This document shows positions 46,472 through 57,419 of a stretch of 64,000 nt of DNA, in pieces; the stretch's first letter is position 1, and every line of letters starts with the position of its first letter. The position numbers and the translations under genes were made by a program. The DNA is from Phialophora verrucosa. Taxonomy: Eukaryota; Ascomycota; Eurotiomycetes; Chaetothyriales; Herpotrichiellaceae. Below the pieces are notes generated by a model that made no database searches, had not been told where the DNA came from, and worked only from the letters and a program-made list of their open reading frames with translations. The stretch lies in assembly GCA_002099365.1 (NCBI GenBank), contig MSED01000002.1, positions 2,852,001 through 2,916,000 on the forward strand, written 5' to 3'.

Positions 46472-47305
46472 CTAAGCCGTGAAGCCACGCTTCGCATTCG
46501 CCTCGTCGACAGCCTTCCTTACTGCCTTGACATTGTCGAGCGCGGAGGGCATATCCGAGTGCAAACAGATGCCAAACGGCTCGCCATTCAAGCCCACCTT
46601 TCGCACAACTCCGTCAATGTCCTCGACACTATCTTCCAAGGCAATGGACATGAGGCGGTTGGCACAATCCTCGGGAGTGGCCATCTTCGACTTGCTGACC
46701 GGCAGCAGCGTGCCCTCGGCGTCGTAGTTGATGTCCACATAGACTTCCTTCTGGAAGGGCACCCCATACTCGGCGCAGATCTCGCGGTGGAGCGGGTTGT
46801 CGGCGCAGTAGACGGGAACGCCGTAGGGTTTGATGGCATCCAGGCAAGCCCGCAAGATGGCCGGATCGCGCATCGTCCACATGCCCAGCTCGCCGTGCGG
46901 CTTGATATGGATCAGAGGCATGCCCTCGGCGTCCAGAATGGCCTTCAACGCGCCGACCTGGTACAGCACGGCGCAGTAGACGTCGTGGGGATCAAGCTCC
47001 ATCCTCCGTCGCCCGAAGCCGATGAGGTCTGGCAGGCCGGGATGGGCGCCAACCTTCACGCCGTACTTCTTGCAAAGACGGACCATTTTGACCATCATGG
47101 CGGGGTCGCCTGCATGGAAGCCGCAAGCAATGTTGGCCGTGTCGATTAGAGGCATCAGTTCCTCGTCCGGTCCCTACGCGACGCATGTCAGAGAGGCTCG
47201 ATCATCGCCGGACAGAGGTCTGGGTCGTCTCACCATCTTCCATCGGCCAAAGCCCTCGCCACAGTCGACATTGATCTCGATCTTCTTGACAAGTTGGTCC
47301 GCCAT
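46472..47305 (-). CDS. lamB: LamB/YcsF family protein (PxpA-like, lactam ring opening)
   Basis: Exons 47305-47234 and 47173-46472 encode 257 residues, the standard family length. Signatures: EINVDCGEGFGRWKM, LIDTANIACGFHAGDPAMM, YGVKVGAHPGLPDLIGFGRR, GMPLIHIKPHGELGMW, GVPVYCADNPLHREICAEYG and FGICLHSDMPSALDNVKAV. The Asp/His/Glu residues in DCGEGFG, CGFHAGDP, GAHPGLPD and KPHGEL are the presumed metal/active-site positions. The family is named after A. nidulans lamB, needed for lactam use. The bacterial relative PxpA is the hydrolytic subunit of 5-oxoprolinase PxpABC, whose PxpB and PxpC correspond to the AHS1/AHS2 modules of LamA next door. Likely role: hydrolysis of the activated lactam to an omega-amino acid, with LamA. 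Cytosolic; no targeting signal seen. Confidence 0.92.
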
Positions 47306-48487
47306 GGTCGCGCTCCTTGCGAGAAACGGTAGAGCAACGATGAGGATAATCGAGTCAGTTAGTGATGAAGACGTCTACCGGAGTTCAGAGGCCGGCCAGC
47401 CCGACCCCGGTTAAGAACATGAGCATTGTCGGTTTGTATTCGACTTGCTCCATGGCCGCGGTACGTATGCAGTGACCCCACCGTCTGCTTAGCCATCGTT
47501 CGAGCAAGCCCTTGTCTGACTGGGTCCGGCGCTTCGGGGCATGTCTTGCTCGGTTCGCAGCAGCCGCGATAAGACTACGCATTGACGGAGTATTTTCTAT
47601 CCCACCTCTCCTGATACCCTCTGTATGGCTCAGAAATGCCGTTGTACGACATGGCATTCGATGGCGGTTGCGGCGCGTGAGAGATAGGTAACTTGGCTAG
47701 TTGCACGGCCTCGCGTCCACTTCAAGGTTTGTAAAACGGTCTGGGGATTCCACACGCTGCATGTGCGGCAAGGGGTCCACTCCAGGACCCTCCTCCCAGT
47801 ACCCTAGTCGACGGCAGCTTTCCCAAAGCAGCAAGCACGGTTGTCGTGAAAACAGCGTTTGTGCTGCTATCTCAAGAAGCCGACTCCCTTGACGCGTGAT
47901 TGGTGTGAAAGCGTTTCTTAACCATCTTATCTCTTCTGGGCTTTGAACCTACAAGAGGAGGGAGGCTATTGCGCTGACGGAGTAGTACTCGATCTTCACG
48001 ATACCTCAAGCTTTGTTCGGGTATTAAGCATTGGCCCCGCAACCAAAAGCAGGGCCTCGACGATCTATCGCTCCCTTATCTCCCTTTGTTCCCTATCTCT
48101 ATCTCGCGAACTGTCTGCTAGGGGAAAGGCGTACGGAGTCGAGTAGACGGACTACTGGGTACCGAGGTATCCACTGCCCAAACCGGCAGGCAAGGCTGGC
48201 ATTGCGTAACGGTCAAGGCAAGCCACGACCAAAGATTGTTCCGCGAGCGACTAGCCGGAAACAATGACAGAGCCTGACCGTCCCGTTTAACCGTTCCTGT
48301 TCGAGTCGAGCAAGAGACCATGGCCCCTCTGGACTCCTGTATGTACAACACTCCCCTCGGTTTGGCTTTCTTTATTTTGCACCATGGATCTAACGATTCC
48401 TTCTTGACCTCAAACTCCAACACAGCCCCATTATGCCCCCCCAAAATCAACCGACGCTCGGCTGCTGAGGGTTTGAGGCCGCGCGAA
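47306..48487. promoter_or_regulatory. Divergent promoter, lamB / Zn2Cys6 regulator, with GATA sites
   Basis: 1.2 kb between two divergent genes. HGATAR motifs on the minus strand occur at 47927-47932 (AGATAA), 48065-48070 (CGATAG), 48076-48081 (AGATAA), 48093-48098 and 48099-48104 (both AGATAG). Four sites in 40 bp suggest AreA-type nitrogen control; this is inference from motif density. Confidence 0.45.
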
Positions 48488-50613
48488 ATGCCGAGACGGA
48501 AGACCTTCACGGGTTGCTGGACGTGTCGTGTCCGCCGGATGAAGTGTGATGAGACCAAGCCTGAGTGCGGCCAATGCCTCGCGAAAGGCATTGGCTGCGA
48601 GGGATACTCCACGAAGCTTCAATGGCTCCGGCCCATTTCCAATCACGATCCCACAACATTTGAGGCGCCGCGCGTCAGAGGCGAGCCGAGACGAAGGCTC
48701 TTACCTGGTACGGGTCGCCCTTGCCCCTTTTTCTCTTCTCGCGACTTGTAGCTGAGCTGGATTGGTGACCAGCGCTGCGGATGACGCGGTTGGGCGAAGC
48801 AGACATCGAGAGAGCCTTGTCGGATGTCGAGAAGAGTGCCGCAGCGCTGGCAGAACCTAAATCCATCGGTCCCTTTTCCGCTTTTCCGCTCACGACCAAC
48901 GTGAATGGCTTCGCTGATTCTCCTGCTGCTGCCGAACCACCGATCACACTCTCACCGGCGGAGTTGCCGGTAGAACTCGAACAAGACCCCGAAGTAGCGA
49001 GTGTTCCGGTCAGCGGGACGGATGGGATTGAAGACGATTTGTCTGCTGGACTCGATCATGACCTGGTCGTCGACGCGATTGCGTTCGATGCGATTGTCTT
49101 TGACGCAGAGTCCCATTTACCTTTGGCGACACCGGCCGAAAGACATTTCTGGCGTCCCATTGTCGCTGACGAGGAGGATGGCTGGCCTCTACAGACGTCG
49201 ACAGACCCTCAGCGAAAGCGTTCCACCTCCGCGCGATGTTCGGTGCACGGGTTCGCCGGGTCTGGCTTCCTCACCTCACAGATCAAGTACCTCATTCGTA
49301 ACTATGCGCAGAATGTCATGCCTATCTACTGCGTTCTTGAGGCGGCCGACAATCCATGGCAGACTTTCATGCTTCCCAGGGTGCTGCAATGTTGCACTGA
49401 GCTGGAGATCCTCGAGCAATCCTCGACCCCGAGACGGGCGCTTTTGTATGCGGTGCTGAGTATCAGTGCCTATAATCTCCAAAATGTATCGCCCGGGTAT
49501 GAGACCTGGCAAGGTCCCGAGTGGGACAGAGTGGCCTCATCCTACAAAGGAAAGGCCCTTCGTCTCCTCGAGTCGTGTCTGGGGTCTTCCATATTGGAAG
49601 ACACCAGTACTGACCATGATGAGGTGTTGGCGGCCATGCTGTCCATGGTTACCCTTGACGTATGTCTACTCTATTCTTTCTTGCGTGTCGGAGCATCGTA
49701 TTCATAGGAACAGGTGATATCAGGTGACATGAGGACATCTCAGGTCCACCTGAAAGGGTGTGAAACTTTGAGATGCATGCAGATCCGGAGGTATGGGAGC
49801 AGTCTGTCGCATGTCACCAAAAGCTTGCACAGAGTCTTCATTTACCTGAGTGTCATGCAGCAAGCCAGCTCGCTGCTGTTCAGCGGGCCCGATGGGGTTG
49901 CAGCTAGCCGCGATGACACGGTCATGGCGAGTCCCCCGTGGTCGGATATCGACGCATGTCCCGACGACCGCGACGCCATTTTCGGCGCGGCAGACGACGT
50001 GGACCAAATCAGCGCCTCGTCGTTTGAAATGATCTATGGGGTCTGCCAGAGCCTCGTGTACCTGCTCCGGAAGACAACGGGGCTGATGCTGGCTGATTTC
50101 GGCCCGGCGTCCACTCACAATTCGCCTAACGAATCGAGACTGAGGGAGTACAAAGAAATCGAGGCCGAAGTCCTAGAATGGCCCGTCGAGAAGGAGATCG
50201 CCATCCTAAGAACAGCACCCACCACGCCCGGCAATCTGCTGGTCATGGTGCACTACTCGCGTGCCTTTCACCATGCGCTGATTATCTTCTGGCACTGCCG
50301 AATCCGCCAGATGCATCGGCGATACGTCCAGCCTTACGTGGCCAAGGTGCTCACGCACATGGACCAGATTGAACGCGTAAAGCACAAGTTTGGAATCCGG
50401 TCCGGGCACATGCCCTGGCCCGCGTTCGTCGCCGCATCCCAGGCCATCGACGCAGAAGTTCGAGCCCGTTTTCTGACGTGGTTCGACAAGATCGCCGAGG
50501 AAGGGATGGGTTCCTCGAGGATCTCCAAGGACGTCTTGGTCACCATCTGGCGTCAAAATCATGACGTCTGCAATCCGAGCAGGCTACAGACGCCGAACTT
50601 TGTCCTCGCGTAG
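48488..50613 (+). CDS. Zn2Cys6 transcription factor in the lactam cluster (fungal_trans_2 type)
   Basis: Exons 48488-48707, 48773-49659 and 49714-50613 encode 668 residues. The zinc cluster is at residues 10-37 (TGCWTCRVRRMKCDETKPE, then CGQC and Cys37). PRRRLLPALR follows, and a long acidic, Ala/Val/Asp-rich segment may be an activation region (DDLSAGLDHDLVVDAIAFD). The regulatory domain has IKYLIRNYAQNVMPIYC, NPWQTFMLPRVLQC, RRALLYAVLSISAYN and VISGDMRTSQVHLKGCE, the fungal_trans_2 signature. An in-frame ATG at 48320 would add 56 residues of low-complexity sequence; 48488 is preferred. It lies between lamB and the omega-aminotransferase and is the obvious candidate for local control of the cluster, in the manner of UGA3-type GABA regulators. 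Confidence 0.87.
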
Positions 50614-51279
50614 AGAATCGACGTAACAAAAACAACCACGTTCCAGCATCCTTGAGAAGCGCTGTGATTGCCTTACTGTTGTTAATTTCAGTGCCCAATT
50701 GTTGATCCGTGAGAGAGAAGGCAATCCAGCTGCTCCCGTCGTTCGAGTCTGGAGGCTGGTGTGGGAAACCGGTCCACCGCGGGACGTTGATAAACAACTA
50801 CTCCTCGAGGAGCTACCCGGGTGGGGAGAAGGCTCAAATAGTCTACCTTCATAGCTGTCCTAAATCCGTACGCTGAACTAGACGTTCGAGGGAGCCTTTT
50901 TGGGAACAATTGCCCAAGGCACTGCCTTCCTAAAAAGGAGGTCCGCGGTAGACACCCACGCGGTTCTGGTCCGTTCACCCGCCCAACCCAATTTCCAAAT
51001 GGTCAGTCGACTTTGCTGTAATCTTAGGACTGAAATATACGCAGCCACTGCGGTGGGTCGTCTTACTAGGGGGAGGACGGGGCTGGATACCCCCTGTCTC
51101 GCCGCCTCAAGCGCCGCCGAAGAACAACCAGCCAAATGTGCAGTCAAAAAGGAAAGTTAACTCGTGGAGAGGGAATACACACTTGCTTCAAAATGAATGA
51201 CTGCCCGACTGACTAGTCTTCCACCTCCTCCACGGTTTTCCCAATCAGAAGATCGCCGAATGATCACAGTCTGGGACTC
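50614..51279. other. Intergenic, promoter of the aminotransferase gene
   Basis: 666 bp between two plus-strand genes. No additional gene recognised. Confidence 0.5.
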
Positions 51280-52617
51280 ATGGAAGCACAGAAGCTTGCC
51301 GCGTTTGGCAAGCAGCATGTCTCGCCTGGAATCAGTCGCTTGACCGATGAAATCCTCGAGTACGGAGCCGGCAGCTATGTTACCACCGCGGGAGGACGAA
51401 ACTTCCTTGACTTCACCTGTGGCGTCGGGGTCACCAACCTCGGGCATTGCCATCCGAAGGTAACGAAGGCCGTCCAGGAGCAGGCCGGAAAAATCTCCCA
51501 CGCCCAAATCACCATCGGCTTCCACCGGCCGTACCTGAAGCTGATTGAGAATCTGTTGCCCATCATGCCCCATCCCTCTCTGGATGCCTTCTTCTTTTCG
51601 AACTCGGGCTCCGAAGCTATCGAAGTGGCGATCAAAGTGGCTCGACGAGCCACCAAGAAACCTAACATCATCGTTATGCAGGGTGGTTTCCATGGACGCA
51701 CGTATGCCTGTGCGTCCTTGACCACGTCCAAGACCATTTTCCGCGAAGGGCCGGGCATGACCATGTCCGGGGTCTTCGTGGCCCCGTTTCCCTATTGTGC
51801 ACATAACCCGGAGGCGAAATGTTCGGGAGGCAAGCATGATCCGGAAACCTGTTGGCAGGGCCCGCTTCGACAGTTAGAATTGCTGCTGAAGCAGCAGTCA
51901 GCGCCCGGGGACACGGCGGCCCTCCTCATCGAACCAGTCCAGGGGGAAGGAGGTTATGTCCCGGCACCCCCGGAGTATTTGGTCAAGGTCCGAGAGCTGT
52001 GTGAGAAACACGAGATCCTTATGATTGCCGACGAAGTTCAATGTGGCTTTGGTCGTACGGGGAAGATGTTTGCCGTGGAGCATTCGGGCGTGCGGCCCGA
52101 TATCATGGTCATGGCAAAAGGGCTGGCCAACGGATATCCTCTATCAGCCATCGTGACGAGCAAAAAAGTCATGGACTCAATGGTATCAGGCACGATGGGA
52201 GGCACCTATGCCGGTAATGCGATATCTTGTGCGGCAGCAGTGGCGGCAGTGGAAGTCTTCCGAGAAGAAAAAATTCTTGAAAACGTCGACGTCCGGGGAC
52301 GCGAGTTGAGGACCATGCTCGAAGAATGTGCGACCGCGCCAGATACCAAAGATATCGTCCTCGACGTCAGAGGCCTTGGCCTGATGCTGGGCATGGAGTT
52401 CCAGCCGGGTCACAACTATGCGGTGAGAGTCCAGGAGAGGTGTCTTGACAAGGGGATGTTCGTTCTGACGACTTCCATCTACGACACTCTGCGCTTCATT
52501 CCGCCCTTGAATATCACCGAGGATGATATGAAGAAGGGAATCACCATCATCCGCGCAGCCATCCAGGAGGTGGCGGCCGAAGAGCGGAACGGAGCATACC
52601 CAAATGGGACCAAGTAG
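51280..52617 (+). CDS. Class III PLP aminotransferase, 4-aminobutyrate/omega-amino-acid type
   Basis: Intronless, 445 residues. Class III signatures: FLDFTCGVGVTNLGHCHPKV, FFFSNSGSEAIEVAIKVAR (phosphate cup), GGFHGRTYACASLT, LLIEPVQGEGGYVPAPPEYL, LMIADEVQCGFGRTG with the PLP-ring Asp251, and MVMAKGLANGYPLSA with the Schiff-base Lys280. Length and motifs fit bacterial-type 4-aminobutyrate or omega-aminotransferases rather than the longer mitochondrial animal GABA transaminase; no mitochondrial leader is evident. Next to lamA/lamB it would convert the omega-amino acid made from a lactam (GABA from 2-pyrrolidinone) to a semialdehyde. Other amine donors are possible; the substrate is inferred from context. 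Confidence 0.88.
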   Translation: MEAQKLAAFGKQHVSPGISRLTDEILEYGAGSYVTTAGGRNFLDFTCGVGVTNLGHCHPKVTKAVQEQAGKISHAQITIGFHRPYLKLIENLLPIMPHPSLDAFFFSNSGSEAIEVAIKVARRATKKPNIIVMQGGFHGRTYACASLTTSKTIFREGPGMTMSGVFVAPFPYCAHNPEAKCSGGKHDPETCWQGPLRQLELLLKQQSAPGDTAALLIEPVQGEGGYVPAPPEYLVKVRELCEKHEILMIADEVQCGFGRTGKMFAVEHSGVRPDIMVMAKGLANGYPLSAIVTSKKVMDSMVSGTMGGTYAGNAISCAAAVAAVEVFREEKILENVDVRGRELRTMLEECATAPDTKDIVLDVRGLGLMLGMEFQPGHNYAVRVQERCLDKGMFVLTTSIYDTLRFIPPLNITEDDMKKGITIIRAAIQEVAAEERNGAYPNGTK

Positions 52618-53256
52618 TGCGAGTGCCGTGGGTGTCGGTCATGGTAGACGACACTCGTCTCCATTGAATAAATGATTGATGATTTGGTGAGCCGCATTCG
52701 AATTGCAAGTTCGACCCTCTCACACAGGTGATAAATAAACATAGAATCGTAGAGGGTGCAGGCCTTGGATACGCCTGAGCGTCCCCAGATGTCTCCCTGT
52801 AGCTCGTTGGTTTGATGCCACCACCGCAGTGAAGACCCAGCTCCCCTCGGTCACGCCGAGAAGTCTCCATCGAGGTATACTGGGCCCAGCTGAATTGTGA
52901 CGGACTTCGATGTACCGGGGTGAAGTTCTTGGGATGCAAGAAGACCGTGACAGTGTCGTCTTGGTACCTTAATCATACGTTTGATAGCCCGATTGCAATG
53001 GTGATATGCATTTCAGTATCGATTTCAGTACCATGCTGAGGCTCCCCGTTCCACTATGTCTGCCTCACATGCAGCAAGCTCGACCTTGTCTCAAAGAGGT
53101 AGAGATCAGTCACCTAGATACGTCCGAGACAACAAGGTCAGTGTTCCGAATGGGGTTTAGCACTGTGCACGGAGGAGCGACGAAGACGTCCAGATCAGCT
53201 ATGAGAACTGTGGAAGGCATTGGAAGTTTTGCAGCAAGGTCCAAGAAGATTGTTCG
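52618..53256. other. Convergent intergenic region
   Basis: About 640 bp between the aminotransferase and HET genes. Nothing recognised. Confidence 0.5.
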
Positions 53257-55471
53257 TCAGATGATTTCGACTTCTCGGACCTCGCAGTCCGTGTCGTTGA
53301 AAAACGAGGGTATAGATTGATTGTTTGGGTCGTCCGTTCCATGCTGCACTCTGTGATGAAAGTAGCCAACTCGTCTATATCTTTGTGGGTGTCCTGCAAC
53401 AGGTGTCAGGACAAGGCCAATCTCGGTGTCCCACTGCTGGGACACCTCCGTGGTTGCGAAAGGACCTTTCTGCGAACACCGAGCGACTAGCAAGCCATAC
53501 AAGTCAATGGCTTCATTTCCAAGGTCGAAGTCAGGGTGAAATGGACATTCTCGGTGCCATGGGAGACCTTGACACTGGGGATGCGCGCTAGACATCTTCT
53601 TCATGCTCAGCGACGACGTGCTAGAAGTCTCATCGTTGCAACTGGTCATTGGGGCCGGAATACCAAATCTGAACGGGCCTGCGACTCTGACGTGATGTCG
53701 AGCGTCGTTTGCCGAATATTTACCTTTACGGGTAAATTCTGTCTCCTGAGGAATGGCCGTGACAATGGCAACGTGGGTAATCGATAGGGCGGGGTCGTAA
53801 ATGATCTGTGGTCCACGCACGTCGATGGCTGCCCAAGCCCACGTCGGTGCCCTCTCAGGAGATCGGACACCCACGCCGCCTCTTACGTACCACAGCATCT
53901 CTCGGAGCAGAAAGTCCCTGCACAGTCCAAAAGACCAGGTGAGGTGGTATTGTTCGCGGAGCGGCTTGGTGAGACCTGCAAGAGCAACGAGGAGATCAGA
54001 CGCTCGGCTTAGGTTCGTGGCTGAGTATTTTCTAGTAAGTTGGTGCCAGTAGCCGAGAAATGCATCGCCTGCAAAGTCTCTCATTCCTTCCATCTCCAAC
54101 GAGGGGAGCAGGGCATAGAAGTTTTCGTAGTCCGCCTTGGTACGTGAGCCCAGGTGGTGACAATTGTGGATTTCGGACATGGCCTCGCATTTGAGGTCAG
54201 TCTTGCATTCTAGGTGAACGAAGTTGCGGGTGAAATGAATTGTCCGGGATGAGAGTAGGCGCTCCTGCAGGACCCACGCCCTTGTATCGAGGTGGTACTG
54301 TGCGTTGTCGAAAGGGTGCTCGGGGCAGTGAGGTGTACAGGGTGGTATAGCCTCAAAGGGCTGCTTCGTATCGACGTCGAGCCGACAAATTGTATAGCTA
54401 AGCGGATTTCGCTGCGCGATGAAACCTTGGCCGCAGTCGTGAGCTTCAGACGCTGCAATGGTAACAGTTGAGTTTCCGAAGATGTCGCTCATTTTGCCAG
54501 CCTGGTCCCGCCAATCCGCATCAGCGACAGAAGAAGTTCCTCCATCTTGCATTATGCAGAGTGCATCAATCCAGAGATATCGGCATCCTATGTCCCTTGA
54601 AACTGCGATGGCATCTCGGAAAGTCTTTGGCAGATTTGAGACGTAGATTTCGAGTTGAAAATCGCGCAAATTAAGAGACGTCATGAGATACCGCGGGCCT
54701 TGGCCCCAGCTGTAGCTCAAGGTGCAGTAAGGCAAGTCTGTCTCGTTCTCCGCTTCAATGAGTCGAATACGTCCGGCATCCTCAAATGCTTCGAGGTCTA
54801 GCAGACGCCTGGGTCGTGGCGGTGGAGGAGTAGGTCCGTGAAGAAGACTGAGATGGCTGTCGCCACACAGTAGGTGGTTTGTTGTACACTCGAGGATCCA
54901 TGATCTGATTAGCTCGGCAGTGGCTTGAGAGTACGTACGGGTCAGCATCCGCGAAGATGTTGATCCTTTACCATGAACAGGTTCAGCGCTTTCAGCTTGC
55001 AAGCAAGTCAGCAATGGACGCGTCCGCGCTGTGAGCCTTACCGTTGCTTGGGCGTATACGCACTGGGTAACGGCTCCTGATTTGGTCGTGGCCGAATATT
55101 TCAGACTGCTCGCAAGAGAACAGTGTCATAAGGAAGGAGCCTTCCCCGGGGTCCAGCGTGGCAATAGATGAGTAGATGGGAACATCCAGTTCATGAGGTT
55201 CCAACGCCTCGTGGGTTCCTGTACATCCTTCAAGACTGCCAAGTAGGATGGAGCAGAAATGACACCCAGATTGAGCGGCAGTGCTGATCTCGTTGCGACT
55301 GGAGTGAAGCAGATGCTGTGGCATAGCTGGAACGTCACCTCCGCCAGCAGACAACTCATCGAAGCTGAAATTCAAACATGTTGCTCTTTCCCAGAATGAG
55401 ACACAATTGTTGCAGAGACGGTGCGGCCGAACCGACCTGGTCAGATGGGGCTCATCATCCGACTGCGACAT
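53257..55471 (-). CDS. HET-domain (heterokaryon incompatibility-type) protein
   Basis: Exons 55471-55042 and 54995-53257 encode 722 residues. The N-terminus has a Cys-rich module (HRLCNNCVSFWERATC, SGCHFCSILLGSLEGC) often seen before HET domains. The HET domain spans about 230-390: LPYCTLSYSWGQG, NLPKTFRDAIAVSRDIGCRY, LWIDALCIMQD, DWRDQAGKMSDIFGNSTVTI, then the downstream block DTRAWVLQERLLSSRTIHF. The C-terminal part (RAPTWAWAAIDVRG, DLYGLLVARC) is typical of the long form. Such proteins mediate non-self recognition and cell death in filamentous fungi, although most family members are unstudied. The single 46-nt intron uses a CAAG acceptor. Confidence 0.88.
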
Positions 55472-56112
55472 CTTAAGAGGCACGATTTCATCTGGAAGAT
55501 GGAGGAAGATAATGAAGACGAAGATGAGATACCGGGCGGTACGATCGGAAGAAGATGAAGACGAGAACTCGGCTGCCTAGGCATCGTAGAGACCACGACC
55601 GGTGTATTTGGGAAGGCGGCGTCGTGGCACCCAGCCAAGCACTCATGCTGAGAAAGTGCACTGAAGAGACAAACAGATTGGCCGGCTTCTGCAGGTCTCC
55701 CAAGCCAATTCTCGTATACAAAACCAGCCATGTCCCTATTCAGTCAGCCGCAGGACAAAAGATAGCCCACTCGTTGGGGCCACAAACGCATAGCCCTGGC
55801 GTGTTCCCTGCGACCTGTGAACTGGTCGGGGCCATCATGGCGGCGAAGCATTTCGAGAGGGCAGTGAAAGTAAGTGAACAACTGGTGAGAAGAGGAGAAT
55901 CGTAGATGCGTGTTTTGAGAAACCTGCGGCTGGCTGTACAGTGTGGGTGGACGGCATTCCCCACCGTAGAACTCTACGGCCAAGCATTACTGCGGCTCAA
56001 ACTCATTTCTGGTGGCCTCCCGTATTGCCCGTTCCATATCAATCAATCCCCACGCTGCTACAGTACATCCTATATCAGACATTCCGACCCGCCCCTATCC
56101 CATGAGGGCGGC
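55472..56112. other. Intergenic
   Basis: 640 bp upstream of the HET gene. Open frames at 55441-55983 lack domains. Confidence 0.5.
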
Positions 56113-56526
56113 TTACATGACCGTACAACAAGCCGCAACGCAACACCCAACAGCAAGCCCCGCGGCGAAAGGCCCAGCCCGGCTTTCCTTTTTGACAACC
56201 ACAGTCTGCGGCGGTCCATTAATCTGTCTACCGTCCATCGAATATGCCGTCTCTCCAGCACGAGTAGGACTGTTCATGGGACGTTGAGACGGATATGGAG
56301 ATTGATATGCAGGAGGCCGACTTCCCGGCCCAGCCCCCAAAGCAGGACCCTGGTAGTAGATATGGCCGTTCTGGACAATGTAGTTCTGCGGCAGCGGTCC
56401 TTGATCGGTTCGAATGCCCTTTTAAGGTTCAAAAGTCCCAATCGTCAGCATGGTACTTGTGGTATGTGTGCGTGTGTGTTCCGCCTCTCTCGTGGTGGCA
56501 GTGGTGGCGGTGGGCTGACTTACCAT
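56113..56526 (-). CDS. Small Pro/Gln-rich protein with Cys-rich C-terminal tail
   Basis: Proposed exons 56526-56524 (just the ATG) and 56418-56113 give 102 residues: MGIRTDQGPLPQNYIVQNG onward, then a Pro/Tyr/Ser-rich middle (GSRPPAYQSPYPSQRPM), and a tail GPFAAGLAVGCCVAACCTVM. The hydrophobic Cys-rich end resembles a CYSTM-type membrane module, and the last four residues CTVM also fit a prenylation CaaX box. The second exon composition is convincing. The start is less so: the donor GTAAGT follows directly after an ATG and the upstream frame has no other ATG. Function unknown; membrane association is predicted. Confidence 0.55.
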
Positions 56527-57419
56527 CGTAGACCAAGAGACGTAGGAATATTCTTTGGCAGTCAGGTACGTTTGCTGGATGAACTCGCTTGAACACGCAA
56601 AGTCGTGGTGTTTGGGCGCAGAAGTGTCGATTGGCCTTTTGATCACAGCCTCAGTCTCAGTCTCAGTCTCAGCTTCAGTCTGCTGAGTCTCTCGCAATTC
56701 AGTGACGCATGCTCATTTATCATTAACTAAGTCGTGAGAATAATGTCCTTTCTATGACCTTAAAAGGATTCAAGAGACGAAGTCATGAAGTGAAACCCGG
56801 CTCGAAAACCGCAGTCTCCAGTCCTGAGTTTTCAGCCTCCATCCTAACCTCATGCATGGCATAGCATGCGGAATGCGGAATGGGACAGGAAACAGGTCCT
56901 CTCCCCTCTACGCATTGGCTTGCAGCGAACCAGGCCGCAATATTGCCGCATTGCCTACAAGTACGAGTTCGGTGAAACCCCCATTAGCTTGCAGCGCAAA
57001 TAGGGCGCAAGATGCTCGTGTACCCCTAACTATCCTGCAACGAACCAGTGCGCAAGGTCCCCGCATTGCCTTCAGAGTACATACTGAGTGAGGCTGTTTT
57101 CACTTCGGCGGAAGAGAAAAGGCAAACAGTGGCAAACTTTCTTCGACCGGTTCGAAAAAAGGAGGGCCGGGTTCTAAAATGTGGCGGTGCAGAGGGAATA
57201 CGAAGAGAACTGACACCCCGCTGAGTATGATGGGCTTCTCAAAATAAAGGGTTCGCAGTAGTCGATCAACATGGCCGAGCAGGAATTATCCATCTACAAG
57301 TACATCCAAGTCAGTATCTTGGCTTTTGTACACGCCTACGCATGAGGGAGGTACATTCATTCATCGATCATCATTTCGTCAACAGTCATGGCACAAATAT
57401 GTATCTTCTGTGAGTGAAA
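56527..57419. other. Intergenic with degenerate repeats
   Basis: About 890 bp. It holds a tract of (TCAGTC)-like repeats near 56650-56680 and three copies of a TGCARCGAACCAGKGCGCAA-like unit (separate entry). No gene recognised. Confidence 0.5.
56919..57055. repeat. Three degenerate copies of a ~20-bp repeat
   Basis: Copies at about 56919-56940 (CTTGCAGCGAACCAGGCCGC), 56989-57010 and 57034-57055 share TGCARCG...GCGCAA. The spacing is irregular (about 70 and 45 bp) and the intervening sequences differ. Confidence 0.6.

Noticed and set aside
51280..52617. Horizontal transfer of the aminotransferase
   Set aside because: It is intronless and bacterial-like in length, but intronless class III aminotransferases are common in fungi; no stronger signal seen.
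56919..57055. CRISPR-like array
   Set aside because: Only three degenerate copies with irregular spacing, in a eukaryotic genome.
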